This document shows positions 25,872 through 34,287 of a stretch of DNA of 61,839 nucleotides, one piece after another; the stretch's first letter is position 1; the number at the start of each line of letters is the position of its first letter. The DNA is from Deltaproteobacteria bacterium (GTDB taxonomy: Bacteria; Desulfobacterota; DSM-4660; Desulfatiglandales; HGW-15), in contig CP070840.1 of NCBI GenBank assembly GCA_020342025.1, positions 3,777,476 to 3,839,314 of the forward strand. The letters run 5' to 3'. The notes below the pieces were generated by a model. The model was not told the origin of the DNA. It did not search any database and saw nothing but the letters and a program-made list of their open reading frames with translations. A program made the translations under genes and the position numbers.

Positions 25872-26588
25872 TTACTTTGAGTTTGACGAAAAACTTAATA
25901 ATTCATTGCACGCCTCTTGATTGTTCAAGGAACATGCGGTCTTAAGCGCATCAACCATTTTGTCGAGCTGATCCATGCCATAGAATGCGATTGCCTTTGC
26001 CAGAAACACATCTCCCCAGTTTGGATATTTTTTTTCGAGGTGATCTAAGTAGATGATAGAAATTCGCCACTGCTCCTTTCTGATGTACCTGTATGCCCTT
26101 GATAATTCTGCTCCTAGATCGATGATCTTTGAGACAGGCTGCCCCATTTCCTCACTGTATGAAAAACTTGATTCATTTTTTTCGAGCTCAACGTCCTTGA
26201 TTTGAGCCTTAATGAAATGAATGCTTGTTACTTCAGATTTAATTTTGACATAGTATGAATTTGTATCTTGATAAAATTTTTCATCAATTATTGACACCTT
26301 TATCTCATTTGTGGCGAGACAAAATATTTCGCCTTGTTTTTTTTCATAATGCTCCAAAACCCCTTTATGCGTAAGATACTTTGCGGCCAAATTAACCGCT
26401 GTGAGTTTCGCACCAAATAGGGCCAGGGCTCTGGATTTCTCCTTTGAATCTTTGTTTCCCGTTCTATATGCATAGTCAGTAATTACTTTTATTGTATCAT
26501 CCCTTTTTTGCTCATCAGCACCGCACGGCCAAGTTGATGCAATAAACAGTAACAAAATCAGACTGATTTGTTTCAAGCTTAATGACAT
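25872..26588 (-). CDS. Secreted protein with LPP20/FlgO-like N-domain, function unknown
   Basis: 238 residues. Signal peptide (LILLLFIASTWPCGADEQ). Residues about 30-130 have the pattern of LPP20/FlgO-like domains: a helix with ARALALFGAKLTAVNLAAKY followed by beta strands (IKVSIIDEKFY, YYVKIKSEVTSI). The C-terminal half looks like a short TPR segment (SRAYRYIRKEQW, IAFYGMDQLDKMVDAL). Base composition is clearly AT-richer than the flanking genes, which hints at recent acquisition. Single-gene unit on the minus strand. The domain assignment is tentative. Confidence 0.7.
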   Translation of the reverse strand: MSLSLKQISLILLLFIASTWPCGADEQKRDDTIKVITDYAYRTGNKDSKEKSRALALFGAKLTAVNLAAKYLTHKGVLEHYEKKQGEIFCLATNEIKVSIIDEKFYQDTNSYYVKIKSEVTSIHFIKAQIKDVELEKNESSFSYSEEMGQPVSKIIDLGAELSRAYRYIRKEQWRISIIYLDHLEKKYPNWGDVFLAKAIAFYGMDQLDKMVDALKTACSLNNQEACNELLSFSSNSK

Positions 26589-26996
26589 CTAGCTAATCCT
26601 TTAAAAAAGATGGTATCCCAATACATTATTTGCTATGTTCTTAATGGGAAGATATCAAATGAACCCCTCCGATTGCAATCAATACTTTTCCTTTCAAAAC
26701 AATTAAGGATAACAAATATAGGGGCCCTCCCTTCAGACTTCAAAATTTTGATACATTGAGAATACCTAAAGAGTAAGGGTACCTGCGATATGCAATTGGA
26801 GCAACTCAAAATTTGGCGGATTCAAAATTCAGGTTCCTTGCATAGATTTGCCTTTTTAGTGGATAAATTTTCTTTCGATTTGATGTTGTAATCGAAGCCT
26901 CTCATCCGCGACTGTGTATATCTATTTTCGATTGTCGCAAAAGGTGCCAACCTCTGGCAGGCCGATAGTGGCATGCCAGAGGTTATGCCCCAAGAG
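26589..26996. other. AT-rich intergenic region
   Basis: About 400 bp. A run near 26870 (AAATTTTCTTTCGATT) repeats one near 25687, but no gene, terminator or promoter could be defined. Confidence 0.4.
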
Positions 26997-27347
26997 TTAG
27001 CTAGTGACAAGTTTGGACCAGCGGCCAAAGACCTCCGTTAAGCCGTCGCCAACATAGCCAACGACTATACCAAACCCTTCCAGACAGTATCCTGCCTCAA
27101 TGGTAAGGTCGATAAAGCTGTCTTCTCGTCGGATCTCCGAGAGCTTTGCGGCATCACCTTTCAGAATAACAAACCCATTTAAGTCGCCGCCGTGAGCAGT
27201 GAGAAGCACCGGTTCAAAGCTTTCGATTCGCCCATCTGCCTGCAGCTTGCTATAGTATTCCATAGCCTTCTGCCACAATCGTATCGCCTCTTGCTCCCTG
27301 CCGACAGCAGGACGATTCCACCCTATAAAAAGCACTCTATCTGCCAT
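26997..27347 (-). CDS. Small cytosolic protein of unknown function
   Basis: 116 residues from ATG 27347, four bases after GGAGGG; the frame is open to 27392 but without a ribosome site. Sequence begins MADRVLFIGWNRPAVGREQE. Alternating helices and strands (AIRLWQKAMEYYSKL; FEPVLLTAHGGDLNGFVIL) resemble a dimeric alpha/beta-barrel (ABM/YciI-like) fold, but I do not recognise the family. Upstream lies a partial copy of the element found before the two cyclase genes. Confidence 0.7.
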   Translation of the reverse strand: MADRVLFIGWNRPAVGREQEAIRLWQKAMEYYSKLQADGRIESFEPVLLTAHGGDLNGFVILKGDAAKLSEIRREDSFIDLTIEAGYCLEGFGIVVGYVGDGLTEVFGRWSKLVTS

Positions 27348-27589
27348 TTTTCCCTCCAACTCGTTCTCGGTTATGTTTATGTGGTTTCTCAATTGGCGAG
27401 AGTTGCCCCTAGCGGAAAACCCACCCTCCGCTAGGGCGAGATAGGCACATTTTGAGGTGTTTCTCCATATGAGGCCCTCCTTTATGGGGCTTAGAGGGTT
27501 GAGGAGAAATTGATTGAGTTAAGGAACGTATACTCAAAAAAGGAAGATGGGTCAATCAGAATTGGGTATAAGAGATCCCAAGAGAACCA

Positions 27590-27712
27590 GGAGGGCCACA
27601 CAATATATTGGGGTTAGACTTTGCTCCCGAAAATTCAGCGATACTTGCCATTATCTAGACTTTAGAAAGAATGCACAATACAAGTGCTAATCTTCACTTT
27701 TTCGGGGTGCTC
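27590..27712 (-). repeat. Degenerate third copy of the leader element found before the cyclase genes
   Basis: The segment around 27602-27705 aligns by eye with 31270-31380 and 37790-37890: shared blocks include ATATATTG-GGGT, the block ending TTGCCAT, and TGCTAATC. It lies upstream of the small gene at 26997-27347. Unlike the other two copies it does not keep the GC at the sigma-54 -12 spacing. The rest of 27348-27784 shows no gene. Confidence 0.45.
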
Positions 27713-27784
27713 TGGGGGCTAGATCTATAGCAGAAATCAATTGTCTCAGGCGGGATTTGGCCAACACAAAATATGGGGATTTGT

Positions 27785-30700
27785 TCATGAAAGTGAGGCC
27801 AGCTTTTCTTCATGTTTTTTCACCCATCCATCGGCACCACATTCTTTAAAGATTTCTATTGCCTTCCACAAGTGTTCTTTTGCTTTTACTGGATCCCGCT
27901 TGCGCTTAAGTAATTCAGCATAAAGGGCGTAATCACTGGCCAAATGCCACCTCATCCCATGGCGCTCATCCGTCTCTATGGCTTTCTTAATCCAGCCTTC
28001 TGCATCTGCGACGTACTTATCACCAAAATTTAGTAGGGTCTGGCCTATGTATCTTCGCAGAAGACCGTCAAATAGCTTCATTTTGTTTTGGGAGACATAT
28101 TCATATAGGGAGTCAAACTTAATATCTTTTTCCTTGTTCATCACCTTTGCGTTTGCCAAGGCTATCTTGCTCCAATAGGTCCAAGATCTAAAAGACTTGC
28201 TGCGCTCCATAAACAGAATTGCATTTTCGTAATGGTCTGTAGCGGTTTTATATTCTCCCCATTCAGAGTAGATCTCGCCCAAAAATAAGTTGTTTCCCCC
28301 GAGCCAAATGAAATAGCTAAGCCTGTCAGCAAAATCGATCCCTTTTAAAAGATTTTGTTTTGCCTCTTCCAAAAGCCCTTTTCCGTAACAAGATATTGCG
28401 TAGACTGAATAGGCTATGGTCTTAGAATATATATCATCGCTCTCCTCAGCTATTCTAATGGCTTCTCCGCTGTGTTGTAACGCATTATTAAGCCCGCCTT
28501 GAAAGAAATAGACGAAGTAACTTATGTTACTTTCGGCTACTGAGGCGCCCCAAAGGCTATTTGCAGCCAGGGATTTCTCAAGAGCTTTTTCTAAATAGCC
28601 TAGCCCTTCTTTAAATTGACAATTTAGTGACAGACCCAATCCCAACCAGAATTCTGCTTGGGTCAATGAAGCAATGTCCTTTATCTCTTCAGCGAGTTCT
28701 AGGGCCTTTTCAAGATAATCAATTGCTTTGGGAAAATCCTCTTCCACCATATAGCTATGATTCCCCAAAATGGTTAGTACCTGGGATTGCCTTCTTTTAT
28801 CCTCACTCATCAACGCCTGATCCACTATCGGGTCGATTACGTCTTTAGCTTCAACATGATAGTTTAACTGAGCATAGTGAAATCCGAGTATTGTCCTTGC
28901 CATGACTATCCTTTCCAGAACGGCATCGGACTGTGGTAAGCGTTCGAGGCAGGCCAAGGTCTTCTTGGCATGGGCAATCCCGTCATTCACCGAACCCGTT
29001 TTTAGGGCCTTTTTGCGTGCCAACCTTGAATACTCAGCACCCCTATTGTAATTCTCACTTCTGATATAATGCTCAGTTAATACCTCGTAGTGCTCATCAA
29101 GATTTTGTTTGTATAGGTCTTCGACGGCCTTTGCAATCTCCTCATGAATCTTTTTCTTCTTTTTAGTTAAAATCGAGTCGTATACAACCTCCTGGGTAAG
29201 TGCATGTCTAAAAATGTATGTTGATTGTGGATATATTCCTCTCTCATAAAGAAGTTCTGAATCCTTCAAGACGGATAGATGGGAGAGCAATTGGTGTTCC
29301 GTGAGGTCTGTAACCCTCTTTATCAGCGCATAGCTGAACTCCCTCTCAATGACGGAGCCCGTCTGAAGCACTTCTTTAGCCCCCGCAGGCAGCGAGTCAA
29401 CCCTGGCCATGATAACATCTTGGATCGTAGAAGGAATGATCACCTCTTGAGCACCTTTTGCTAAATGATATTTGTTTTCCTTTCTTTCTATAATCTTTAG
29501 ATCTTTGAGAGACTTTATAAACTCCTCAATGAAAAAGGGGACTCCTTCTGTTTTTTCTAGCACCAATTCCTCAAGGTCACTATCGATGTCCTCCGTACCC
29601 AGAAGGTGGGACACCATGGCAAGGCTCTCACGGTTGGAGAGCCGATTCAAGTTCACCTGGCTATGATAGGACTTCCCGCCCCAGGTGTGCACGAACTCTG
29701 GCCGATAAGTGAAAACCATTAAAACCCTTGCCCCCGGTATGCTTTCAAAAACATATTTCAATACCTCCTCTGAGCTCTTATCGATCCAGTGAAGATCTTC
29801 AAAGGCCAGTATCAAGGGTCGTATCTCTGAACCTTTGAGGGTGATTAGCCTATAGGCTTGAATGATTCTATCCTTCTTGGCCTCAGGGCTTATGGGTATT
29901 TTGTCAATACCACTGTCTTTGACAGACAACAGTTCTAAGAAATAGGGGAGGGTCAAAGCCTCGTCTACACGTAGTATCTTCAGGCCTTTAATGACCTTTG
30001 CTCTGATCTCTGAGTCCCCATCGCCTTCGCGGATGTCAAAATTGGCCCTTATAATGTCTATGAGTGGATGATAAGTAACCTCCTTGCTGTAAGAAAGGCA
30101 TCTCCCCTCTAAGAACATCACGTCCTCATGGGAAACGGCCTTTCTAAACTCGTACAACAATCTGGATTTGCCTATCCCAGCCTCAGACACGATGGAGAAT
30201 GCCTGTCCGCGACCCTGTTTGGTCCGCTCAAAACCATCCAGCAGAAGCTCGAGTTCCCTCTCCCTTCCTATAAATGGCGTCAAACCTCGCTCAGTGCTGA
30301 CATCAAATCTCGTCCTGCTGGTGCTGGGGGCAATCACTCTATATACCTTGACCGGCCTTCTTTTACCTTTAACCGTCTTTTCCCCCAATGCCTCAAAACG
30401 AAAGAGTCCTTCAGTGACCCTGTGTGTCTCTTCTGTTATGCAAGTCGTACCAGGCCTTGCGAGTCCTTCCATCCTAGAGGCCAGATTTACCGTATCCCCT
30501 ACTGCCTTGAATTCTACTCTCAGATCGTTGCGTAAGGTGCCTACGACAACAGGCCCCACATGAATGCCAACCCGCATTTTAAGAGGAGGCATACCTTCTC
30601 TTTCTTCCTTCATCCTATCGCTGAACTTGGACATCTCCCTGTGAATAGCCATGGCTGAGCGGATAGCACGCTGAGGTGCATCTTCTAAAGCAATAGGGGC

Positions 30701-31156
30701 CCCGAAAAGGGCCATGATCCCGTCACCGGTCATCTCATTGACTGTACCCTCATAATCATGCACTTTGTGAATGAGGAGCTCATAAAGCTGGTCAACAATA
30801 TCATATGCTTCCTCAGGGCCCAATCTCTCAGAAAGACTGGTAAAACCCGCCATGTCGCAAAACATCACTGTGACCTGCTTGCGCTCACCCTCGATCCTGT
30901 CTCTTTGGGCTAGGATTTTCTCAGTCAGGCCTTTGGGAAGGTATTTTTGAATCTTTGCAATCTTTTCATCAAAGGAAGGTTCTGTAGGGGAAGGCTCAGA
31001 GGGAATGCTTAAATGATGGCCACATTTACCGCAGAATTTATCGACCGGAAGGACTTCAGCCCCACACTGAGGGCAAGCCAATATAAGCTTTGCACCGCAC
31101 TCGCGGCAAAAACTGTTTTCCTCGGGGTTTTCAGTTTGGCATTTTGGACACTCCAT
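27785..31156 (-). CDS. Zinc-ribbon / class III nucleotidyl cyclase / ATPase / TPR signalling protein (first copy)
   Basis: 1123 residues. Two zinc ribbons (CPKCQTENPEENSFCREC and CPQCGAEVLPVDKFCGKC, residues 3-46); class III cyclase domain (about 93-275) with metal Asp101 (MFCDMAGFT) and Asp145 (MTGDG), and Asp221, Asn224, Arg228 in AVGDTVNLASR; AAA-type ATPase (Walker A SEAGIGKS, 324-331; Walker B LILAFEDLHWID); then about 400 residues of TPR-like helices. The position that selects adenine in adenylate cyclases (Lys) is Glu141, so ATP or GTP use is open. Proteins of this build couple ligand sensing to cyclic-nucleotide synthesis. No signal peptide or membrane segment. The paralogue at 34288-37674 shares the first 650 residues closely but has a different TPR tail. 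Confidence 0.9.
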   Translation of the reverse strand: MECPKCQTENPEENSFCRECGAKLILACPQCGAEVLPVDKFCGKCGHHLSIPSEPSPTEPSFDEKIAKIQKYLPKGLTEKILAQRDRIEGERKQVTVMFCDMAGFTSLSERLGPEEAYDIVDQLYELLIHKVHDYEGTVNEMTGDGIMALFGAPIALEDAPQRAIRSAMAIHREMSKFSDRMKEEREGMPPLKMRVGIHVGPVVVGTLRNDLRVEFKAVGDTVNLASRMEGLARPGTTCITEETHRVTEGLFRFEALGEKTVKGKRRPVKVYRVIAPSTSRTRFDVSTERGLTPFIGRERELELLLDGFERTKQGRGQAFSIVSEAGIGKSRLLYEFRKAVSHEDVMFLEGRCLSYSKEVTYHPLIDIIRANFDIREGDGDSEIRAKVIKGLKILRVDEALTLPYFLELLSVKDSGIDKIPISPEAKKDRIIQAYRLITLKGSEIRPLILAFEDLHWIDKSSEEVLKYVFESIPGARVLMVFTYRPEFVHTWGGKSYHSQVNLNRLSNRESLAMVSHLLGTEDIDSDLEELVLEKTEGVPFFIEEFIKSLKDLKIIERKENKYHLAKGAQEVIIPSTIQDVIMARVDSLPAGAKEVLQTGSVIEREFSYALIKRVTDLTEHQLLSHLSVLKDSELLYERGIYPQSTYIFRHALTQEVVYDSILTKKKKKIHEEIAKAVEDLYKQNLDEHYEVLTEHYIRSENYNRGAEYSRLARKKALKTGSVNDGIAHAKKTLACLERLPQSDAVLERIVMARTILGFHYAQLNYHVEAKDVIDPIVDQALMSEDKRRQSQVLTILGNHSYMVEEDFPKAIDYLEKALELAEEIKDIASLTQAEFWLGLGLSLNCQFKEGLGYLEKALEKSLAANSLWGASVAESNISYFVYFFQGGLNNALQHSGEAIRIAEESDDIYSKTIAYSVYAISCYGKGLLEEAKQNLLKGIDFADRLSYFIWLGGNNLFLGEIYSEWGEYKTATDHYENAILFMERSKSFRSWTYWSKIALANAKVMNKEKDIKFDSLYEYVSQNKMKLFDGLLRRYIGQTLLNFGDKYVADAEGWIKKAIETDERHGMRWHLASDYALYAELLKRKRDPVKAKEHLWKAIEIFKECGADGWVKKHEEKLASLS

Positions 31157-31305
31157 TAATGCCCCCCGGAGAACTTAAGGAAAAGAAGACTTGTGGATTA
31201 TGAGAATGGACTCGCTCTTTTGGAAGGACAGTATAATGAAGATGTGCCTTTGTGTCAATTAGGGGGGATCCCTATATATTGTGGTCAGATTTGAAATGCC
31301 AAAAT

Positions 31306-31321
31306 TGCAGATTTCTTGCCA
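31306..31321 (-). promoter_or_regulatory. Possible sigma-54 promoter of the first cyclase gene
   Basis: The minus strand reads TGGCAAGAAATCTGCA, with GG and GC at sigma-54 spacing but A for C at the sixth position and C for T before TGC. The matching position before the paralogue (37826-37841) reads TGGCAAGAAACCTGCT. The gene start is about 140 bp downstream. Because the whole leader is duplicated, conservation alone is weak evidence. Confidence 0.35.
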
Positions 31322-31765
31322 TATCGTAGAATCTGACTGAATCAGGATTCATTGCAGTATTGATCTGCTAATCGAAAGTTTTAAGGCTTCCCCGAGCTAA
31401 GCGATCATCGCAGAAGTCTACACTCTGGCCAATTTCCAGAATACTTATCGTATACTGAAATTTCACAACAGCCGCTTTGTGCAACAATTCCAAGCGTAAG
31501 CTTGAAAAGGCAGGGATTAAAGCATCAATACCAGAATCCTGCAATCCAACCGGAGTTTACCATCAGGTATCAATACTGCATTTCAAGATGAGATTCAACG
31601 GTTATTTTTGGTGTGAGTCTTCGAGGAACACTATCATTTCTGATTAGTGATCGTATTGTGCAATCGCCCTTTGAATAATGAGAATAACCTAGGATTAGTG
31701 GCACGCTAAGCCATGCTTCTATGACAGAAGGAATCCTCACCTAATTCAAGAAATTTTTTTTACAT
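31322..31765. other. Intergenic region upstream of the first cyclase gene
   Basis: About 440 bp of AT-rich DNA between two minus-strand genes. The first 60 bp continue the duplicated leader; beyond that it diverges from the other copy. No gene seen. Confidence 0.4.
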
Positions 31766-33193
31766 TTATCCCTTGCCAAGTCGTCTCTCATTATGGCTCA
31801 AGAGCAAATTAATGGCATTGGCAGCGCTAGCAAAAGAGTAATAAATGGGCAACTCAGAGGAGACACATTTTTGTAAAAAGGAATAGAGCTTTTTTATCTG
31901 TTCCGGCGAGATATCTGTTTGGACTACGATAGCTATTGGCTTCAAAACCGCTCTGCTTTCTGCCAGAATCCCATCAATGATTCTATGCATACGGTCCATT
32001 TCATTGAATGGGATCCAGGCGAGGTCTAGAAACCAGATCAAGAAGTCAATCCCTTCCCATTGGGAAATAATGCGAACAGTTCTAAGCAGTTTCTCAGGTT
32101 CCGTCATGTTTTGTGAATAGTCTATAGGATTTCGCAAAATATTTCCTGCAAGCGGCGTAAATTCGCGTATCCTTTCCCTCATCTCCTGAGGGAGCGGTGG
32201 AACCTTTAGTCCGCTCCTTTCAAATTCATCAGCTATAAGAACACTAGATCCACCGCCAGCACCTATCAATGCAACCCTCCTGCCCCTAGGATCGGGCATA
32301 AACCTCAGCGTGACCAGTGAATCGGCAAATTCTTCAAGCGAGTGGACTTGAATAATGCCCAATTGCTTACAGAGTGAATCCCAGATCAATTCATTCCCAG
32401 CGAGGGATCCCGTATGACTAACGGCTGCTCTAGCACCTCCTTCAGTAATTCCTCCTTTGAGCAGTATTATGGCCTTTTCTTGTGCTGCCTTATGCAGCGT
32501 TTGGCGGAACCTTCCGCCGTCCTTAACTCCCTCTATGTATAAAGCGATTATCTTAGTTTCGGAATCAGCCGCGAGATATTCTAAAAAGTCGCTTTCGTTT
32601 AGATCACAGCCATTGCCATAGCTTATGACTTTGCTAAATCGAACGCCCCGTGTCATTACTCGACGGATCAGCCTGCTAGTATTACCGCCGCTCTGGCTAA
32701 TAAATCCTACCGGACCGCTTTCCTTTGGAAAATCTGTTTCGAAAGAGAGGCGTGATCCAGGACAATAAATGCCCATGCAATTGGGGCCTATAATCCGAAT
32801 CCCAGTTCTTCGAGAAAGGTCAGCCAATTGAGGCTCCAACCTCACCCCTTCTTCTTCCCCGGTCTCACTAAAGCCTGCGGTACAAAAATGGACTGCCTTC
32901 ACTCCTTTGTGAGCACACTCCTCAATAAGTCCTGGAGCCACTCTGGCCGGCACGGTGCTGATTACATAATCAACATTTTGGGGGATATCCACAAACCTTC
33001 GATAGACCTTGATTCCCCCAATTTCACCGCCCTTTGGATTTACTAAGTAGAGCGGACCTTCAAATTGAAATTCGCGCAGAGAGTCCAAAAAAGTTCTAGT
33101 CCAATGCTGAGGATTATCTACCGTAATCCCGGCAAGCGCAACGGAACTAGGGTAGAAAAGCCGCTGTAAACTCTTACTGTTAAAATTAGACAT
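31766..33193 (-). CDS. Acyl-CoA synthetase (ADP-forming) alpha-subunit-like CoA-binding protein
   Basis: 475 residues from ATG 33193 (a GTG at 33277 is an alternative; neither has a good ribosome site). CoA-binding Rossmann domain (LQRLFYPSSVALAG...NPKGGEIGGIKVYR, about 8-130) followed by two succinyl-CoA-ligase-like domains with the phospho-histidine segment AAVSHTGSLAGNELIWDSL. The ATP-grasp beta part found in one-chain enzymes is absent and no beta gene is adjacent. In active enzymes alpha and beta together make ATP from acyl-CoA; alone it would need a distant partner, or could be a regulatory or acyltransferase-related relative. It lies between the two cyclase paralogues, same strand. Confidence 0.82.
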   Translation of the reverse strand: MSNFNSKSLQRLFYPSSVALAGITVDNPQHWTRTFLDSLREFQFEGPLYLVNPKGGEIGGIKVYRRFVDIPQNVDYVISTVPARVAPGLIEECAHKGVKAVHFCTAGFSETGEEEGVRLEPQLADLSRRTGIRIIGPNCMGIYCPGSRLSFETDFPKESGPVGFISQSGGNTSRLIRRVMTRGVRFSKVISYGNGCDLNESDFLEYLAADSETKIIALYIEGVKDGGRFRQTLHKAAQEKAIILLKGGITEGGARAAVSHTGSLAGNELIWDSLCKQLGIIQVHSLEEFADSLVTLRFMPDPRGRRVALIGAGGGSSVLIADEFERSGLKVPPLPQEMRERIREFTPLAGNILRNPIDYSQNMTEPEKLLRTVRIISQWEGIDFLIWFLDLAWIPFNEMDRMHRIIDGILAESRAVLKPIAIVVQTDISPEQIKKLYSFLQKCVSSELPIYYSFASAANAINLLLSHNERRLGKG

Positions 33194-33544
33194 ATTTCCC
33201 AACCGAGGTCTTTTCTCCAAAAACCGGGTGATTAGACGGGGTTCAAAAGTTACCTTTTGTTTAACGTTTTTTTTCACCTATGATTACTGCATGACCCCGG
33301 GCTTTTCAAGACAAAAACTCTATTTATAAAGCGGTTCTTCGCATAAATGAATGCAGTGGTTCTGGTGTTGGTACATCAACTAAGCAATGATATAGATTGA
33401 GGATATAGGTCTTTGAAGGCCTAATCCACAAGATCTTCGTATTTCCAAAATGACTCCAAAGTTTCGATTACAATCACAATGCTCAAAAACCGCCCTGGTT
33501 ATCACTACCCAAATAAAACTATCGTTTTTCGGGGGCCAGGATTT

Positions 33545-33733
33545 TCAAGGTTTCTCGCCAAACCTTTTTTCGAGAGCAGCAAGTTTCTTACCGATCTGCT
33601 TATCTTCCGCTGCCCATTTCTGTTGGTTTCTCTCCTGTGCAGACAGATAAGATGCATCGGGCTGGATTGCTTGCGCGCTCATTGGCAACGCTATCATCAA
33701 GGCTGCCTCCAATAAAATGACCTTCTTTTTCAT
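33545..33733 (-). CDS. Small exported protein resembling a sulfatase N-terminal leader; possible gene remnant
   Basis: 62 residues, preceded by GGGAGGAAATA, so translation is likely. A signal peptide (KKVILLEAALMIALPMSAQA) is followed by a charged helix (SAQERNQQKWAAEDKQIGKK LAALEKRFGEKP, shown in two parts). From memory this helix matches the stretch that precedes the catalytic domain of some exported arylsulfatases, where a PNIIYI strand would follow. Here a stop comes right after GEKP and no sulfatase sequence continues in any frame. It is either a relic of a lost sulfatase gene or a genuine small periplasmic protein. Confidence 0.55.
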   Translation of the reverse strand: MKKKVILLEAALMIALPMSAQAIQPDASYLSAQERNQQKWAAEDKQIGKKLAALEKRFGEKP

Positions 33734-34287
33734 TATTTCCTCCCTTCTGTCTTGTTTGGTTAATTCGGTGATTACTCAAATTCACAATTTATGAGCAACG
33801 TATCCCTTTGGAGTGCATATAAGAAATAGGGCTTTTATTTAAATTTAATCTCATAGCACAGGGGTGGGTCACATCCAATAAGGTGAACCATGTATTTTGG
33901 CTTGAAAAACAGGGTATTTTCCGGTGGGTCAGTGAAGGCTATGGGGGAAAGTGTAGATTATATTTGGAATACTTGTAAATTTTGAGCATATCGATCTTCA
34001 ATGATGCTCGCCATAACCCTTACCCTAGCGAAAGGGCACATTATATCTGGAATACTTGAAAAATTTCGGCCAGCCAAAACTCCCACAAAAATTGCAGTAA
34101 CCGCTTGTTTCGACTGGTTGCCAGATGCCACAACATATGGACTTTGGCTTTTGAAAGGAAGTCTCAATGGCCTCTAGAAGATTCCGTTAGCCCTGGCTAG
34201 ACCTTTTCTCGATTGAAAATCTTAGGGCAAGCTTACGATTAGGATTTAAGAGTGATTAAGTTATCGTTCAGATATCTAGGGTGAGGG
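33734..34287. repeat. Intergenic region with a short direct repeat
   Basis: About 550 bp without a convincing gene. ATTATATTTGGAATACTTG (33957-33975) and ATTATATCTGGAATACTTG (34040-34058) match at 18 of 19 bases, 83 bp apart. GGTGGGTCA also occurs twice (near 33864 and 33924). Function unknown. Confidence 0.4.

Noticed and set aside
27590..27712. Sigma-54 promoter before the 26997-27347 gene
   Set aside because: The third leader copy keeps TGGCAA but its GC is two bases out of register.
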